A DNA stretch of 64,000 nucleotides from Antrihabitans stalactiti. GTDB lineage: Bacteria > Actinomycetota > Actinomycetes > Mycobacteriales > Mycobacteriaceae. Position 1 is the first letter of the stretch. Each line of letters begins with the position of its first letter. The DNA is taken from contig NZ_VCQU01000005.1 in the NCBI RefSeq assembly GCF_012932915.1, forward strand, positions 310,001 through 374,000, written 5' to 3'. This document shows, piece after piece, positions 20,697 to 29,333 of this stretch. A program made the translations under genes and the position numbers. Below the pieces are notes generated by a model that had not been told where the DNA came from, ran no database searches, and saw nothing but the letters and a program-made list of their open reading frames with translations.

Positions 20697-22085
20697 TCAA
20701 GAATCCGTCGTGATCGCCCATAGGTCGTGATCTTCGCGTTTGCCGGCAAATTCGGCGTATCCAGTCATAGTGCCTTCGCGCGTCATGCCTGCAGCTTCGA
20801 TGATTTTGGCTGTAGTTATATCGCTCACTCGCAAGATCGCAAACACGCGTCGTAGGCCGATCTTCGTGAAGATGACATCGATCAGGACGCGAACGCCTTC
20901 GGCAACTTCCTGTGGTGCGCTCTCACCGACCAAGGCGATGTCGAGTCGGCCGTTCTCGTGGAAGACGTCCACGAGCCTGCACGTCGCAAGCTTGCTGCGG
21001 TCCGCCACGATCTGCGCGGTCAAGGCTGGACTGTCGTCGTCATGACGCAACAGTCGTGCGAAGCGCGCGAACCCATCGGTCGTCTTGTGCGATGTCGACG
21101 TCGGACTGTCGACGTCCGTCGAGCCTTTGAGGCTGACCCGACCGAGCTCCGTTGCGGGACCGTCCCACGCAATGTCGAATTGCTTGCGCTTTTTGTAGCG
21201 GGCGGCGACCTGGCGCGCTGAACCGAGGTAGAACTTCGACACAGTCAGCAGGTCGGTGAACGGTGGTATTCGACGTCGGACGACTGGGCTTGCCTGATTC
21301 GGTGGTGCGGCCGGCGGTCGAGGGCGATCCCACCGTGCAATTGCATCGCTGGTGACGCCGCCGACCGGTCGTCGATCGCCGATGATGGCCCGAAGTTCGT
21401 GTGCTGCGCGCCCGGTTCCAATTTCGAAGAAGCTGTCCATCCGCGCCTCGAAAACGAAACCGATCCTTTCCGCGCCGTGGGCTGCAGGCATATTGCCCAC
21501 TGCTGTGATGGCCGCGACTCGGTACAAGGCGAGCACATCGAAGGCATAGTCGACAACGAGGGACGCTGCGACCGATCCGACTCCGCCTCGGGCAACCGTC
21601 GAGTCGATCCAGATTCCGAGTTCGGCCTGGCCCGTCGAGAGGTCGATCGATGTCAGTCCACACTGCCCCGCGAATCGGCCGTCGCATTCGATGACGAACG
21701 ACAGTGCGGTGGCTTTGCGGCGTGCTCGTCGCATTTCCAGGCATTCTCGAACCCACAGCTTGCGTGTGTGCCGCTCTTGCCAGGTCAGCGACGACGCAAC
21801 CCAGAAGGGCTCGATTGCCTGTTGATCGCGTAATCGAATGCGGCACCAGTCATCGACATCAGCGAAGCGTGGCAGGCGTAGTCGGACCGAGTGGCCGGAG
21901 ATTTGTACGGGGCCGAGTTCGGTCACCGACCAGATGGCTCGGCGCTGGGATCTTGTGGAGGGACGGGTAGGCACGGCGCGCGCTAGCTGCCAGGGTCCGA
22001 TGCGGCGGACAATCGCGCCGTTTCGATATCCATCACTCACTCCTTTTAGCAGTACCCGCCGAGTAAACCAGACGATTGTGGGCAT
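20697..22085 (-). CDS. Tandem GNAT acyltransferase (two domains)
   Basis: A 462-residue protein with two separate GNAT folds. The first, about residues 60-225, is RimJ-like with RLRLPRFADVDDW, ELGIWIDSTVARGGVGSVAA (acetyl-CoA loop region) and IGFVFEARMDSFFEI. The second, about 330-460, shows GRLDIALVGESAPQEVAEGV, LRRVFAILRVSDITTAKIIE and AAGMTREGTMTGYAEFAGK but has a weak CoA loop. A basic linker with YKKRKQFDIAWDG joins them. I infer acylation of a sugar or lipid carrier in polysaccharide assembly; the substrate is unknown. The start is uncertain: ATG 22085 is annotated, and an AAAGGAG site near 22045 overlaps an in-frame GTG. Confidence 0.72.
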   Translation of the reverse strand: MPTIVWFTRRVLLKGVSDGYRNGAIVRRIGPWQLARAVPTRPSTRSQRRAIWSVTELGPVQISGHSVRLRLPRFADVDDWCRIRLRDQQAIEPFWVASSLTWQERHTRKLWVRECLEMRRARRKATALSFVIECDGRFAGQCGLTSIDLSTGQAELGIWIDSTVARGGVGSVAASLVVDYAFDVLALYRVAAITAVGNMPAAHGAERIGFVFEARMDSFFEIGTGRAAHELRAIIGDRRPVGGVTSDAIARWDRPRPPAAPPNQASPVVRRRIPPFTDLLTVSKFYLGSARQVAARYKKRKQFDIAWDGPATELGRVSLKGSTDVDSPTSTSHKTTDGFARFARLLRHDDDSPALTAQIVADRSKLATCRLVDVFHENGRLDIALVGESAPQEVAEGVRVLIDVIFTKIGLRRVFAILRVSDITTAKIIEAAGMTREGTMTGYAEFAGKREDHDLWAITTDS

Positions 22086-22119
22086 CGCACGAATTACACC
22101 TATTCACCGTGAGTTCCGG

Positions 22120-23223
22120 TTAATTCAGGCAGTCGTGTCGAATGTCGTCCACACCGACAGCTTGGCTGATCAGCCGACTGATCCGTTCTTCGTATTCGGT
22201 CATGCTGTAGGTCGATTTCCTGGCTGCGCTTGTGAGCTTTGCCCGTTTTTCCGGATTGTGGAGAAGGTCGTCGACCGCCGCCCGGAGCGCTATGGGATCG
22301 CCGGGTGGAACCAACACTGCGGTGGTGTCGTCGACATATCCGCGGAGGCCGGCAACGTCGGACACAACGATCGCTGTGCCTGCATCGAACGCATTCATAA
22401 CGCGCATTTGTCCGATACTGCCGCCCGTTTCTGGAACGGCGATTATGAATACACACGCATTTATCACTTCGTCCTGATGGCTGCCTGCATCCAAGTCGAA
22501 CCGGATAGTCGCAGGCCGGGAGGCGGCGAGGCGACGCACCTCAGGTAAGTCCGTCGACAGGCACACGACACGCAGGTCCCAGTCGGTGCCCTCTGCCGCT
22601 GCAAAAACCGTCTGCCAATCCACCCGCCTGCCCGACGCGAGCACGCGAAGGCTCTCGCGCTCATCGAGCGAATGCCTATTTTCGAAGGGGGCGTTGTCGA
22701 ATCTCAGCGGGTACTGAACGAGGCGGAAACGTTCGGCCGGTATTCCGTGATCGGTGGGCGCCGCGGTGAATTCCGATTCGGTCATCATCTGGCTCACGAT
22801 CAGGCATCTGCGCAATAGCCATCGGCGCAGCACGATGAAATTGATGCGCCGCAGGACGAGAAGCTTCATGCCGGGGCGCGGGGGATTGGGAATGTATTCG
22901 AGCAGGATGAGCTTGCGCCAGCCGAGCAGGCCACAGACCAAGATGCACAACTTGGTACCTACGTGGCCATTCGTCGTGACGATCGCCATCGAGTTGCGGC
23001 CGGCGAAAGCTAGTGCGACGCCTCGCAGCGATGGATATCGGTCGACAGCGCGCTGGACGAATTGCGGGCGCTCCTTCAGCCAACTGTCCAGGCTGTACAA
23101 ACCCGCGAGTCTCTCGGAATACCACGAATCAGCGACCACGCGGGTGATGTTGTTCGAGGGGCGCATGCCTGGGTTGGTCCTCCATCGTGTCGCGCGTTCG
23201 AGGCGTATCCCCCAGTAGCCCAC
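22120..23223 (-). CDS. GT-B glycosyltransferase (GT4-like), divergent N-terminus
   Basis: A 367-residue protein with the C-terminal GT-B features of family 4: GSIGQMRVMNAFDAGTAIVV, SDVAGLRGYVDDTTAVLVPP and GDPIALRAAVDDLLHNPEKR. The acceptor half is unusual: it has two hydrophobic stretches (CILVCGLLGWRKLILLEYI and a helix near FIVLRRWLLRRCLIVSQ), suggesting membrane association with a lipid-linked acceptor. Annotated from GTG 23223; ATG 23166 (MRPSNNIT) is an alternative. It diverges from the first Wzc-like gene across 242 bp and follows the same strand as the tandem GNAT, 34 bp apart. Confidence 0.78.
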   Translation of the reverse strand: MGYWGIRLERATRWRTNPGMRPSNNITRVVADSWYSERLAGLYSLDSWLKERPQFVQRAVDRYPSLRGVALAFAGRNSMAIVTTNGHVGTKLCILVCGLLGWRKLILLEYIPNPPRPGMKLLVLRRINFIVLRRWLLRRCLIVSQMMTESEFTAAPTDHGIPAERFRLVQYPLRFDNAPFENRHSLDERESLRVLASGRRVDWQTVFAAAEGTDWDLRVVCLSTDLPEVRRLAASRPATIRFDLDAGSHQDEVINACVFIIAVPETGGSIGQMRVMNAFDAGTAIVVSDVAGLRGYVDDTTAVLVPPGDPIALRAAVDDLLHNPEKRAKLTSAARKSTYSMTEYEERISRLISQAVGVDDIRHDCLN

Positions 23224-23412
23224 AGTTTGCTCTCGGTCCTGTGTCGCGTGTTCGGTGACAGTGATCAGAGACTACCGCGACAGGCGCAACACGCGCATCG
23301 AGGTAGGTCACGATGTGGACTGCTAGCCTTGAATCTCGCAGATCGCTCCGCGAGAATCGACGAGTAACGGCCACGACCCGACCGCAATATGTAACCATTG
23401 AAACGGCACAAA

Positions 23413-23429
23413 CGTGCCGGATCGGCACG
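23413..23429. promoter_or_regulatory. Inverted repeat in the divergent region upstream of the first Wzc-like gene
   Basis: CGTGCC (23413-23418) and GGCACG (23424-23429) flank a 5-bp spacer, 36 bp before ATG 23466. A second imperfect pair, TCTCGC and GCGAGA, lies near 23335-23356. Both are in the 242-bp gap between the divergent GT4-like gene and the Wzc/Wzy/Wzc run and could be operators for the locus. No regulator gene is seen inside the locus. Confidence 0.3.
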
Positions 23430-23465
23430 GCTGGTATTGCGCGGTAGGCCCTGCCACAGTCGGGA

Positions 23466-24866
23466 ATGAAGAGATTGCGAGAGCCTTTGAGCGGCGCGTT
23501 GGGTGTCCTCGTCGAACGAATACGTCGGCGCTGGTGGGTTGTCGCAATTGTCGTCGCGGTCGCGCTTTTGGGTGGCGCTGTATCGGCATTCACGGCGAAG
23601 CCGACATATACGGCCAAGGCTGCATTATCTGCGACCACTGATTCGGAGAACGAAGAGGGATCTGCGCTGATCCTCGGCTTGATCTATCTGTTCAACGATC
23701 CGACGTATCAAGAATCATTACGGGCGAATGGCGACCTGCCTGCCGGCGCCAGCGCCAATGCATCGGCAGCGGCCGCGAGCCCAATCTTCACAATAGATGT
23801 GACTGCTGACAGTCCAGAAGTTGCCAAAACGGTGGCAGCAAAGCTTGGTGAGAAATATCTGCAGCATGTGAACGAACGCCTGCGTGATGCTCGCGACAAA
23901 ACTATCGCCGCGCTCCGCAAGCCGTTCGACGACCGTCTGGCGCGAAACGAATATATCTCCTTCGTTGAATGGAATCAGCTCGGTGCAGACATCAACAAGG
24001 TGAATGCCGGGACAGAAAAAGATCTGTGGAATCTCCAGTTGGATTCGGCGCCGACCACCAACGGTTCGAGCAAGGCGATGACGCTCGCGCTCGCACTCGG
24101 TGGCGGCCTGTTCGTCGGGTGTCTCGCGGCTGTGTTGCTCGCGGGTCTGTCCGGTCGGATGCGGAGCCGTGCGGAGGTTCGCGAGAAGTCTGATCTCGAT
24201 CCGCTCGTCGTCATTCCTACGGTGTCGGCATCGACGCCGGACGAACGGTCCGAGCAATTCGAGCGGTTGGCGAACTTTGTCGGACTGGCGAGTCCGGGCG
24301 GATTCACCTCGATCGCTGTGGCTGCGCCTCGGGACACGGATTCGCTGCCTGAGGTCGCACGCGCAATCGCCGAAAGGCGTGCGCTCCAGGGCACGAGGAC
24401 AATCCTGGTCCGCGCCAACCTCGTCGCGTCGGGCGAGCACCCCAAGGGTCTGCGCGACTACTTACACTCACCGGGCGATGGCATCGCGTCCTACATCGAA
24501 GGTTCGCCTCAGGACCGATTTCAAGAGCTCGACGTTGGTAAGGGCGGCGGCGACCCCTTTGCGCTGATTTCGAAGGAGTCTTTCTCCAAGCTCATCGACG
24601 AACTCGGCCAACGAGCCGAACTTGTGGTCGTCGAGACGCCGGCAATCTTGACGGCCGCGGAGGCCCAGGTCATCTGCGCGCTGACGGACCGCACTCTGCT
24701 CGTGATCGAACAGGGATCGCAGGCGGCCGATCTCAACGAGTCGGTCCATCTATTGAAACAAATCGATGCGGACATTCTCGGTGTCGCAATGCTGGAAGTG
24801 GACGAACGCGCTGCAAGCGTGATTCGACGCGCGCCGTCGGCGACCGAGGTGGGAAACCCGTCGTGA
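23466..24866 (+). CDS. Wzc/CpsD-like polysaccharide co-polymerase with degenerate kinase domain (first copy)
   Basis: A 466-residue Wzz-type chain-length determinant fused to a BY-kinase-like domain. Transmembrane helix 1 is at 24-43, a periplasmic-side domain follows, helix 2 is at about 205-228, and the cytoplasmic P-loop-like domain makes up the rest. In active BY-kinases the first strand ends in a GEGKS/T Walker A; here it reads VAAPRDTDSLPEVAR (285-299), with no Lys or Ser/Thr in place. The Walker A-prime Asp is also lost (TILVRANL instead of LVDAD). Walker B is partly kept (VVVETPAIL). The C-terminus lacks a Tyr cluster. I infer a structural co-polymerase without tyrosine autokinase activity. 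The wzy gene follows after 28 bp. Confidence 0.83.
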   Translation: MKRLREPLSGALGVLVERIRRRWWVVAIVVAVALLGGAVSAFTAKPTYTAKAALSATTDSENEEGSALILGLIYLFNDPTYQESLRANGDLPAGASANASAAAASPIFTIDVTADSPEVAKTVAAKLGEKYLQHVNERLRDARDKTIAALRKPFDDRLARNEYISFVEWNQLGADINKVNAGTEKDLWNLQLDSAPTTNGSSKAMTLALALGGGLFVGCLAAVLLAGLSGRMRSRAEVREKSDLDPLVVIPTVSASTPDERSEQFERLANFVGLASPGGFTSIAVAAPRDTDSLPEVARAIAERRALQGTRTILVRANLVASGEHPKGLRDYLHSPGDGIASYIEGSPQDRFQELDVGKGGGDPFALISKESFSKLIDELGQRAELVVVETPAILTAAEAQVICALTDRTLLVIEQGSQAADLNESVHLLKQIDADILGVAMLEVDERAASVIRRAPSATEVGNPS

Positions 24867-24894
24867 CAGTTCGCGCAACTCCCGCCGAATTCTG

Positions 24895-26475
24895 GTGTCG
24901 ATTCACATGATCAGCGGGGTCGAGGACGCGCGAACGTGGGTCGGGCAGAATGCCCGTCACCTGCGCGCTGCGACGATATTCTGTGCGGCCTGCCTGGCGC
25001 TACTGATGCTGATCGTCGTATCGCCGAGCTTGCCGGTGTCGCCATTTCTTGTTGCGGTCGGCCTATGCCTCGCGGTAATGGCGGCCTACTTCGGATTGCA
25101 GAACCCGCTCGTCGCACTCATTTACTTGCTCCTCGCGCTGTTCTTTCGATTGGCAATTCCAAAGGTGCTGCCTGTCGACGCGTTCCTGCCCGCGTACGCG
25201 GGCCTGGTTGTGTCGATGGCGATCTGGTTTATTGCAAAACCTGGAAGGCGGGTCGAGGTAGGCATCATCGAAGTGGTGATGGTGCTCTACATCGGATGGA
25301 ACATCGCCTCCGCAGTGATGCCACACGAATATCCGCCGATCAGTTTCCCCATCACCGGCGAGCGCGTCGTGCTCTACCGGTTGCTGCTGATCGGGACGCT
25401 GATGCCGTTCACGTTGTATGTCTTCGGTCGAGTCTTGATTGCCCGCGAGATTGCTGTCCGGACGGTGTTGTGGACGATCGTCGGACTCGGCACCTATTCG
25501 GCGTACATGAGCATCGGGCAGTTCCATGCACCCGCGCTTGTGTGGCCGAAATTGGTTGCTGAGACCAACTGGATCGGCCGGGCGAACGGAATCGTCAACC
25601 AGCCTGTGGTGAACGGGCTGATCCTCGTGTTGAGCTATGTGATCGCGGTCGTGCTTGCCAGCCAGCCAGGATCGAAGTGGTGGCGACGGATTGCTGGTCT
25701 GCTTGCCGTCGCCATGGCCTACTCGGTGTATCTGACACACACTCGGGCGATTTACATCGCTCTGCTGTTGATCATCGTTCTCGGAATGGTCCTTGCCAAA
25801 GGCTTCCGCACCGGCTTCGTGGTGAGCTTCGCGATCGTGGTCATCGCAGTGCTGACGAACTTCTCGACGTTGACAAGCTCGGATCGCGCGGCCGGCGGAG
25901 TCGGATCCACGAGTGAGGTCTACGACCGATTGAACACCGCGGCAACGTCGGTCTGGGGTTTCGAGAACGCACCGTGGTTCGGATGGGGGCTCGGGCGGTT
26001 CATCGTCATCAATACCTATCACCACCAACAATGGTCGCCGGATATCGAATGGCGCCACGCTTTGGGCATCGCGTCGCATTTCAACGAACTTGGAATTCTT
26101 ACCGAGCTCGGGTTGGTCGGTTTGACCATGTGGTTGGCAATCCTGGTGATGCTCGCATATCGGCTGATTACCGCCCTGCGTGAGCTGCCGGAAGCTGGCC
26201 TGCTCGGCAGGCCACTCGCATTCATCGGGATTTCCGCTTACATTGCGCTCATTGCTTGCGGAGTTTCGGTCGACCTCAGGCTGTTCGATCTTCCGAGCGC
26301 GGTAGTCATGTTGATTGCCGGAATGGTCGTCGGTCAACAGGATCGAGTGCGAAAGCTGAACGCAGCTTCGCAAAGCGCTAGGAAATCGGCACTCAGTGCC
26401 TGGAAAACCAAAAGAGCCGGCTTGCCAGCGGACTCGAAGTACGGGAGGGCGATTGTCCAGCAACCTGAGTCTTAA
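24895..26475 (+). CDS. Wzy-type polysaccharide polymerase / O-antigen ligase-like membrane protein
   Basis: A 526-residue multi-span membrane protein, about 11-12 helices by inspection, with a large outer loop in the second half. The loop carries the Wzy_C/O-antigen-ligase signature: FGWGLGRF followed by ASHFNELGILTELGLVGL. The C-terminal 60 residues are hydrophilic and basic. It would join lipid-linked repeat units flipped by the Wzx encoded at 29334-30875. The start is GTG 24895 or ATG 24907; neither has a strong ribosome site. It lies between the two Wzc-like genes and overlaps the second by 23 bp, a tight polymerase/co-polymerase unit. Confidence 0.85.
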   Translation: MSIHMISGVEDARTWVGQNARHLRAATIFCAACLALLMLIVVSPSLPVSPFLVAVGLCLAVMAAYFGLQNPLVALIYLLLALFFRLAIPKVLPVDAFLPAYAGLVVSMAIWFIAKPGRRVEVGIIEVVMVLYIGWNIASAVMPHEYPPISFPITGERVVLYRLLLIGTLMPFTLYVFGRVLIAREIAVRTVLWTIVGLGTYSAYMSIGQFHAPALVWPKLVAETNWIGRANGIVNQPVVNGLILVLSYVIAVVLASQPGSKWWRRIAGLLAVAMAYSVYLTHTRAIYIALLLIIVLGMVLAKGFRTGFVVSFAIVVIAVLTNFSTLTSSDRAAGGVGSTSEVYDRLNTAATSVWGFENAPWFGWGLGRFIVINTYHHQQWSPDIEWRHALGIASHFNELGILTELGLVGLTMWLAILVMLAYRLITALRELPEAGLLGRPLAFIGISAYIALIACGVSVDLRLFDLPSAVVMLIAGMVVGQQDRVRKLNAASQSARKSALSAWKTKRAGLPADSKYGRAIVQQPES

Positions 26476-27934
26476 CCTCCACCGTATTCGCAGATACGCG
26501 TGGCTGGTCTTGCTGATCTTCGTATTGGCGGTGGCAATCGGGTTCGTTCTGAGTAGCGGTGAGTCCAAGTACTCGAGCAAATCCGCCCTCACCACGATTT
26601 CGCAGACTCGCGCGCCCGAACAGGACGCGTACCTGATCCAAGGCTATGTCGACTACTTCAACGATCCGGTTTATCAGGACAAGTTGCGATCGGACCTGGG
26701 AATTCCGAGCGATGTGACACTCCAGGCGAAGACGATCGCGTCGAGCCCGCTGCTGTTCATCGAAGCCGTCGCCCCACAGCCGAACTCGGCGATCGACGCG
26801 GCAGGAAAAGCCGCAGCCAAGTTCCGCGACGGCATCAACGCGAACGTCCAGAAAATCCACGATCAGACCGTCGCAGCGCTGCAGGCTCCGTTCAACGAGC
26901 GTCGGGCGAAGAATCAACCGATCAGTGAAGAAGAGCTGATCGAGTTGCAGCGGCAGCTGAACATGGTCATCTCGGACACGTCGAACGTGCTGCAAAATTT
27001 TCAAACCGATGTGACCGCGGTCGAAGAACCGAAGGGTGTCAGCGCAGCCGTCGGTCTCGCCGGAATCGTGGGCATCATCCTCGGGTGCCTCGCGGCTATC
27101 GCGGTCGGGAGCCTGCGCGGTCGTCTGGACCACGAATACGCCGTCGAAAAGGCGATCGGCGAGAAGGTATTGCTGACGGTCCCGCGCGACAAGGGCGACG
27201 GGGGCCAGCGCACGCAGCGGCTCCGGCAGATCGCAAGCGTGATTGCAATGTCAGGGCCACGCGAGCCCGCGGTGGTCGCCGTGACGTCGCCGACGCGGAC
27301 CAGCACGGTGCGAGAGGTGGCATATGCGATCGCCGAGAGTCGTGCCACGCAGGGAGCGCGGGTTGTGCTCGTGCGTGCGGATTTCAACAGTGCCGAAGAC
27401 GACACAGCCGAGTCGGCCGGGAAGTCTCTGAAAGCCCTGCTCTCCCAACCGAAGAGCGACGAAGTAGACGCAGCATTGCAGACGTCCGACGTGGCGAATC
27501 TGCGGGTGTTGGTCGCCGGTGGTCCCCTTGCGGACCCGTTCGCAGCCTTCGTGCCGGGGCGAATCAACGGCCTGCTCGATGAGTTGAAGCAGGGTGCGGA
27601 CCTGATCGTGATCGACGCAGCTCCGATCCTCACGGCGGCCGACGCTGGAACGATCTGCTCGGCGGCCGACGCGACAATTTTGGTCCTTGCGCGAGATCGG
27701 GAGTCGGCAGCGGCCGCGCAAAAGGCACGTCGAATGCTCGACCAGATCGGTGCAAAGTACTTCGCGGCGGTCCTCGTCGAGGAGAACAAGCAAACGGCAA
27801 GCAAGCCGCAACCGGCTGCATCGGAAGCCGCTGTGGCCGAGAGCGACAGTGCTGCCGAGCCTGACAGTGCCCCCGAGCCTGACAGTGCTGCCGAGCCCGA
27901 CAGCGATTCCGAGCAGACCGAGGCGCGAACCTAG
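26453..27934 (+). CDS. Wzc/CpsD-like polysaccharide co-polymerase with degenerate kinase domain (second copy)
   Basis: A 493-residue paralogue of the protein at 23466: helix 1 at about 16-33, helix 2 at about 197-220, then a P-loop-like cytoplasmic domain. The Walker A position reads VTSPTRTSTVREVAY (from 277), lacking the GxGK lysine; Walker A-prime reads VVLVRADF with Arg for Asp; Walker B-like LIVIDAAPIL is retained. The tail is an acidic repeat (EPDSAA units) with no Tyr cluster. I chose TTG 26453 because GGGAGGG (26443-26449) lies 3 nt upstream of it and the protein then begins just before helix 1. The gene overlaps wzy by 23 bp and ends 4 bp from a convergent aminotransferase gene. Confidence 0.83.
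   Translation: MSSNLSLNLHRIRRYAWLVLLIFVLAVAIGFVLSSGESKYSSKSALTTISQTRAPEQDAYLIQGYVDYFNDPVYQDKLRSDLGIPSDVTLQAKTIASSPLLFIEAVAPQPNSAIDAAGKAAAKFRDGINANVQKIHDQTVAALQAPFNERRAKNQPISEEELIELQRQLNMVISDTSNVLQNFQTDVTAVEEPKGVSAAVGLAGIVGIILGCLAAIAVGSLRGRLDHEYAVEKAIGEKVLLTVPRDKGDGGQRTQRLRQIASVIAMSGPREPAVVAVTSPTRTSTVREVAYAIAESRATQGARVVLVRADFNSAEDDTAESAGKSLKALLSQPKSDEVDAALQTSDVANLRVLVAGGPLADPFAAFVPGRINGLLDELKQGADLIVIDAAPILTAADAGTICSAADATILVLARDRESAAAAQKARRMLDQIGAKYFAAVLVEENKQTASKPQPAASEAAVAESDSAAEPDSAPEPDSAAEPDSDSEQTEART
27845..27916 (+). repeat. Four tandem 18-bp units encoding an acidic EPDSAA-type tail
   Basis: Units begin at 27845, 27863, 27881 and 27899, each opening with GACAG and coding a six-residue Asp-Ser-x-x-Glu-x step. 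The first three differ at only two or three bases, the fourth more. Copy number could vary between strains by slippage, changing the length of the cytoplasmic tail of the second Wzc-like protein. Confidence 0.75.
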
Positions 27935-27938
27935 GGAG

Positions 27939-29270
27939 TCAGTGGCGTCGCGGCTCGGCGGAGCGGCGCAATGCCGGTGCGACGGGTCTGCCGCGGAGCA
28001 GGCCGTCGACGGTTCCAGCCTCGATGGCGCGGCGGTAAATCTCGAGGGCGCCGCGGGTAGCTTCGATCGTCCGTGCGATATCGGCCTCGGTGTGGGCTGC
28101 CGACACCACGAACGACTGACCGAGTACGCCGCGTTGCAGCATCTCCTGCAGGAAGAGGGTGCGATACGCCTGTGACGGCGAACCGTCGGGATCTCGCGTC
28201 ACGAAGGTCAGACACGACGGTCGGCCGACGACTTCGAAATAGGCCGACAGTCCGAGTTCCGCGCTCACCGCATTGACCCCAGCGGCGAGCGATCGGCCGG
28301 CGGACTCCATGGCGCCGATCGGGTCCTCGCGCGCATAGGCCTCGACCACGGCGCGAAACGCCGCAAGGCCGCCCGTCTCAGGTCCGTGCGTGGTCGAGAG
28401 GAGAAATACGCGGTCCGCGTCTGTGCGTAGCCCGCCGAGTTCCATAACGGCCCGAGTTCCCGCAAGCGCTGAGATGGGGAACCCGTTTCCCATTGCCTTT
28501 CCCCACGATGACAGGTCGGGCACGACGCCGTAGATGGACTGTGCGCCATGCTCGGACCACCGATATCCGGTGATCATCTCGTCGAAGATGAGCAGCGCGC
28601 CGTTGCGATCGCACAGTTCGCGAAGCCCTTGCAGGAAGCCTGGCTTCGGCTCGGCAGACGCGGTTGCCGCCTCGAGTATCACGCAGGCAATCGAATGTTC
28701 GGCGAACATGCTCCGAGCCGATTCCAGGTCGTTGTACGCAAACCGGACAGTTTTCGAAACGGCATCGGAAAGCGTTCCGCTGTTCATGGCCGTTGTTCCG
28801 ATGAACCAATCGTCGACCGAGTAGAACGGCTGATTGCAGATCGCGACTATCTTTCTGCCGGTCGCAGCGCGGGCGAGGCGGATTGCGGCGGTTGTCGCGT
28901 CGGAGCCGTTCTTGGCGAACTTGACCATGTCTGCGCCGGGGACCAGACGGAGAAAATCCTCCGCAGCGTCGACTTCGGCAACTGTCGGTCTGCTGAAGTT
29001 GGTTCCCTGTGCGATCGCTTTGCACACGGCTTCCACCACCGGCTTGTAGCCGTGGCCCAAGGTCACCGACCGCAACCCGATTCCGTACTCGACGAACGAG
29101 TTTCCGTCAGCGTCCCATACTCGTGCGCCCTCGCCTCGGACAAGAACGGGCGCCATCTCGTCGGGATACTGGTCTGCACCGCGTGCATAGGTGTGTGCGC
29201 CACCGGGCACGAGTTCGTGCAGACGGCGCTGCAGTTCGTTGGATCGACTGAACCGCGGCGATTCGTTCAC
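27939..29270 (-). CDS. Class III PLP aminotransferase, glutamate-1-semialdehyde aminomutase-like
   Basis: A 443-residue fold-type I PLP enzyme of the HemL-like group: LHELVPGGAHTYARGADQYP, FAKNGSDATTAAIRLARAAT, LIFDEMITGYRW (PLP-binding Asp) and the Schiff-base Lys258 in SSWGKAMGNG. The residues look complete. True heme HemL is expected elsewhere in the genome; relatives like this occur in polysaccharide and antibiotic clusters with varied roles. I cannot assign a substrate: an amino-sugar or amino-acid decoration of the polymer is only a guess. It is transcribed against the Wzc run, 63 bp downstream of the wzx stop on the same strand. Confidence 0.8.
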   Translation of the reverse strand: MNESPRFSRSNELQRRLHELVPGGAHTYARGADQYPDEMAPVLVRGEGARVWDADGNSFVEYGIGLRSVTLGHGYKPVVEAVCKAIAQGTNFSRPTVAEVDAAEDFLRLVPGADMVKFAKNGSDATTAAIRLARAATGRKIVAICNQPFYSVDDWFIGTTAMNSGTLSDAVSKTVRFAYNDLESARSMFAEHSIACVILEAATASAEPKPGFLQGLRELCDRNGALLIFDEMITGYRWSEHGAQSIYGVVPDLSSWGKAMGNGFPISALAGTRAVMELGGLRTDADRVFLLSTTHGPETGGLAAFRAVVEAYAREDPIGAMESAGRSLAAGVNAVSAELGLSAYFEVVGRPSCLTFVTRDPDGSPSQAYRTLFLQEMLQRGVLGQSFVVSAAHTEADIARTIEATRGALEIYRRAIEAGTVDGLLRGRPVAPALRRSAEPRRH

Positions 29271-29333
29271 GTTGCTCCTCGGTCGACGTGGCGACGACGC
29301 CAGTATAGATATTCGGCTGTGGGCTGGCTGAGT

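Noticed and set aside
23466-27934. Calling the two Wzc-like proteins active tyrosine kinases
   Set aside because: Both lack the Walker A Lys/Ser-Thr, the Walker A-prime Asp and a C-terminal Tyr cluster.
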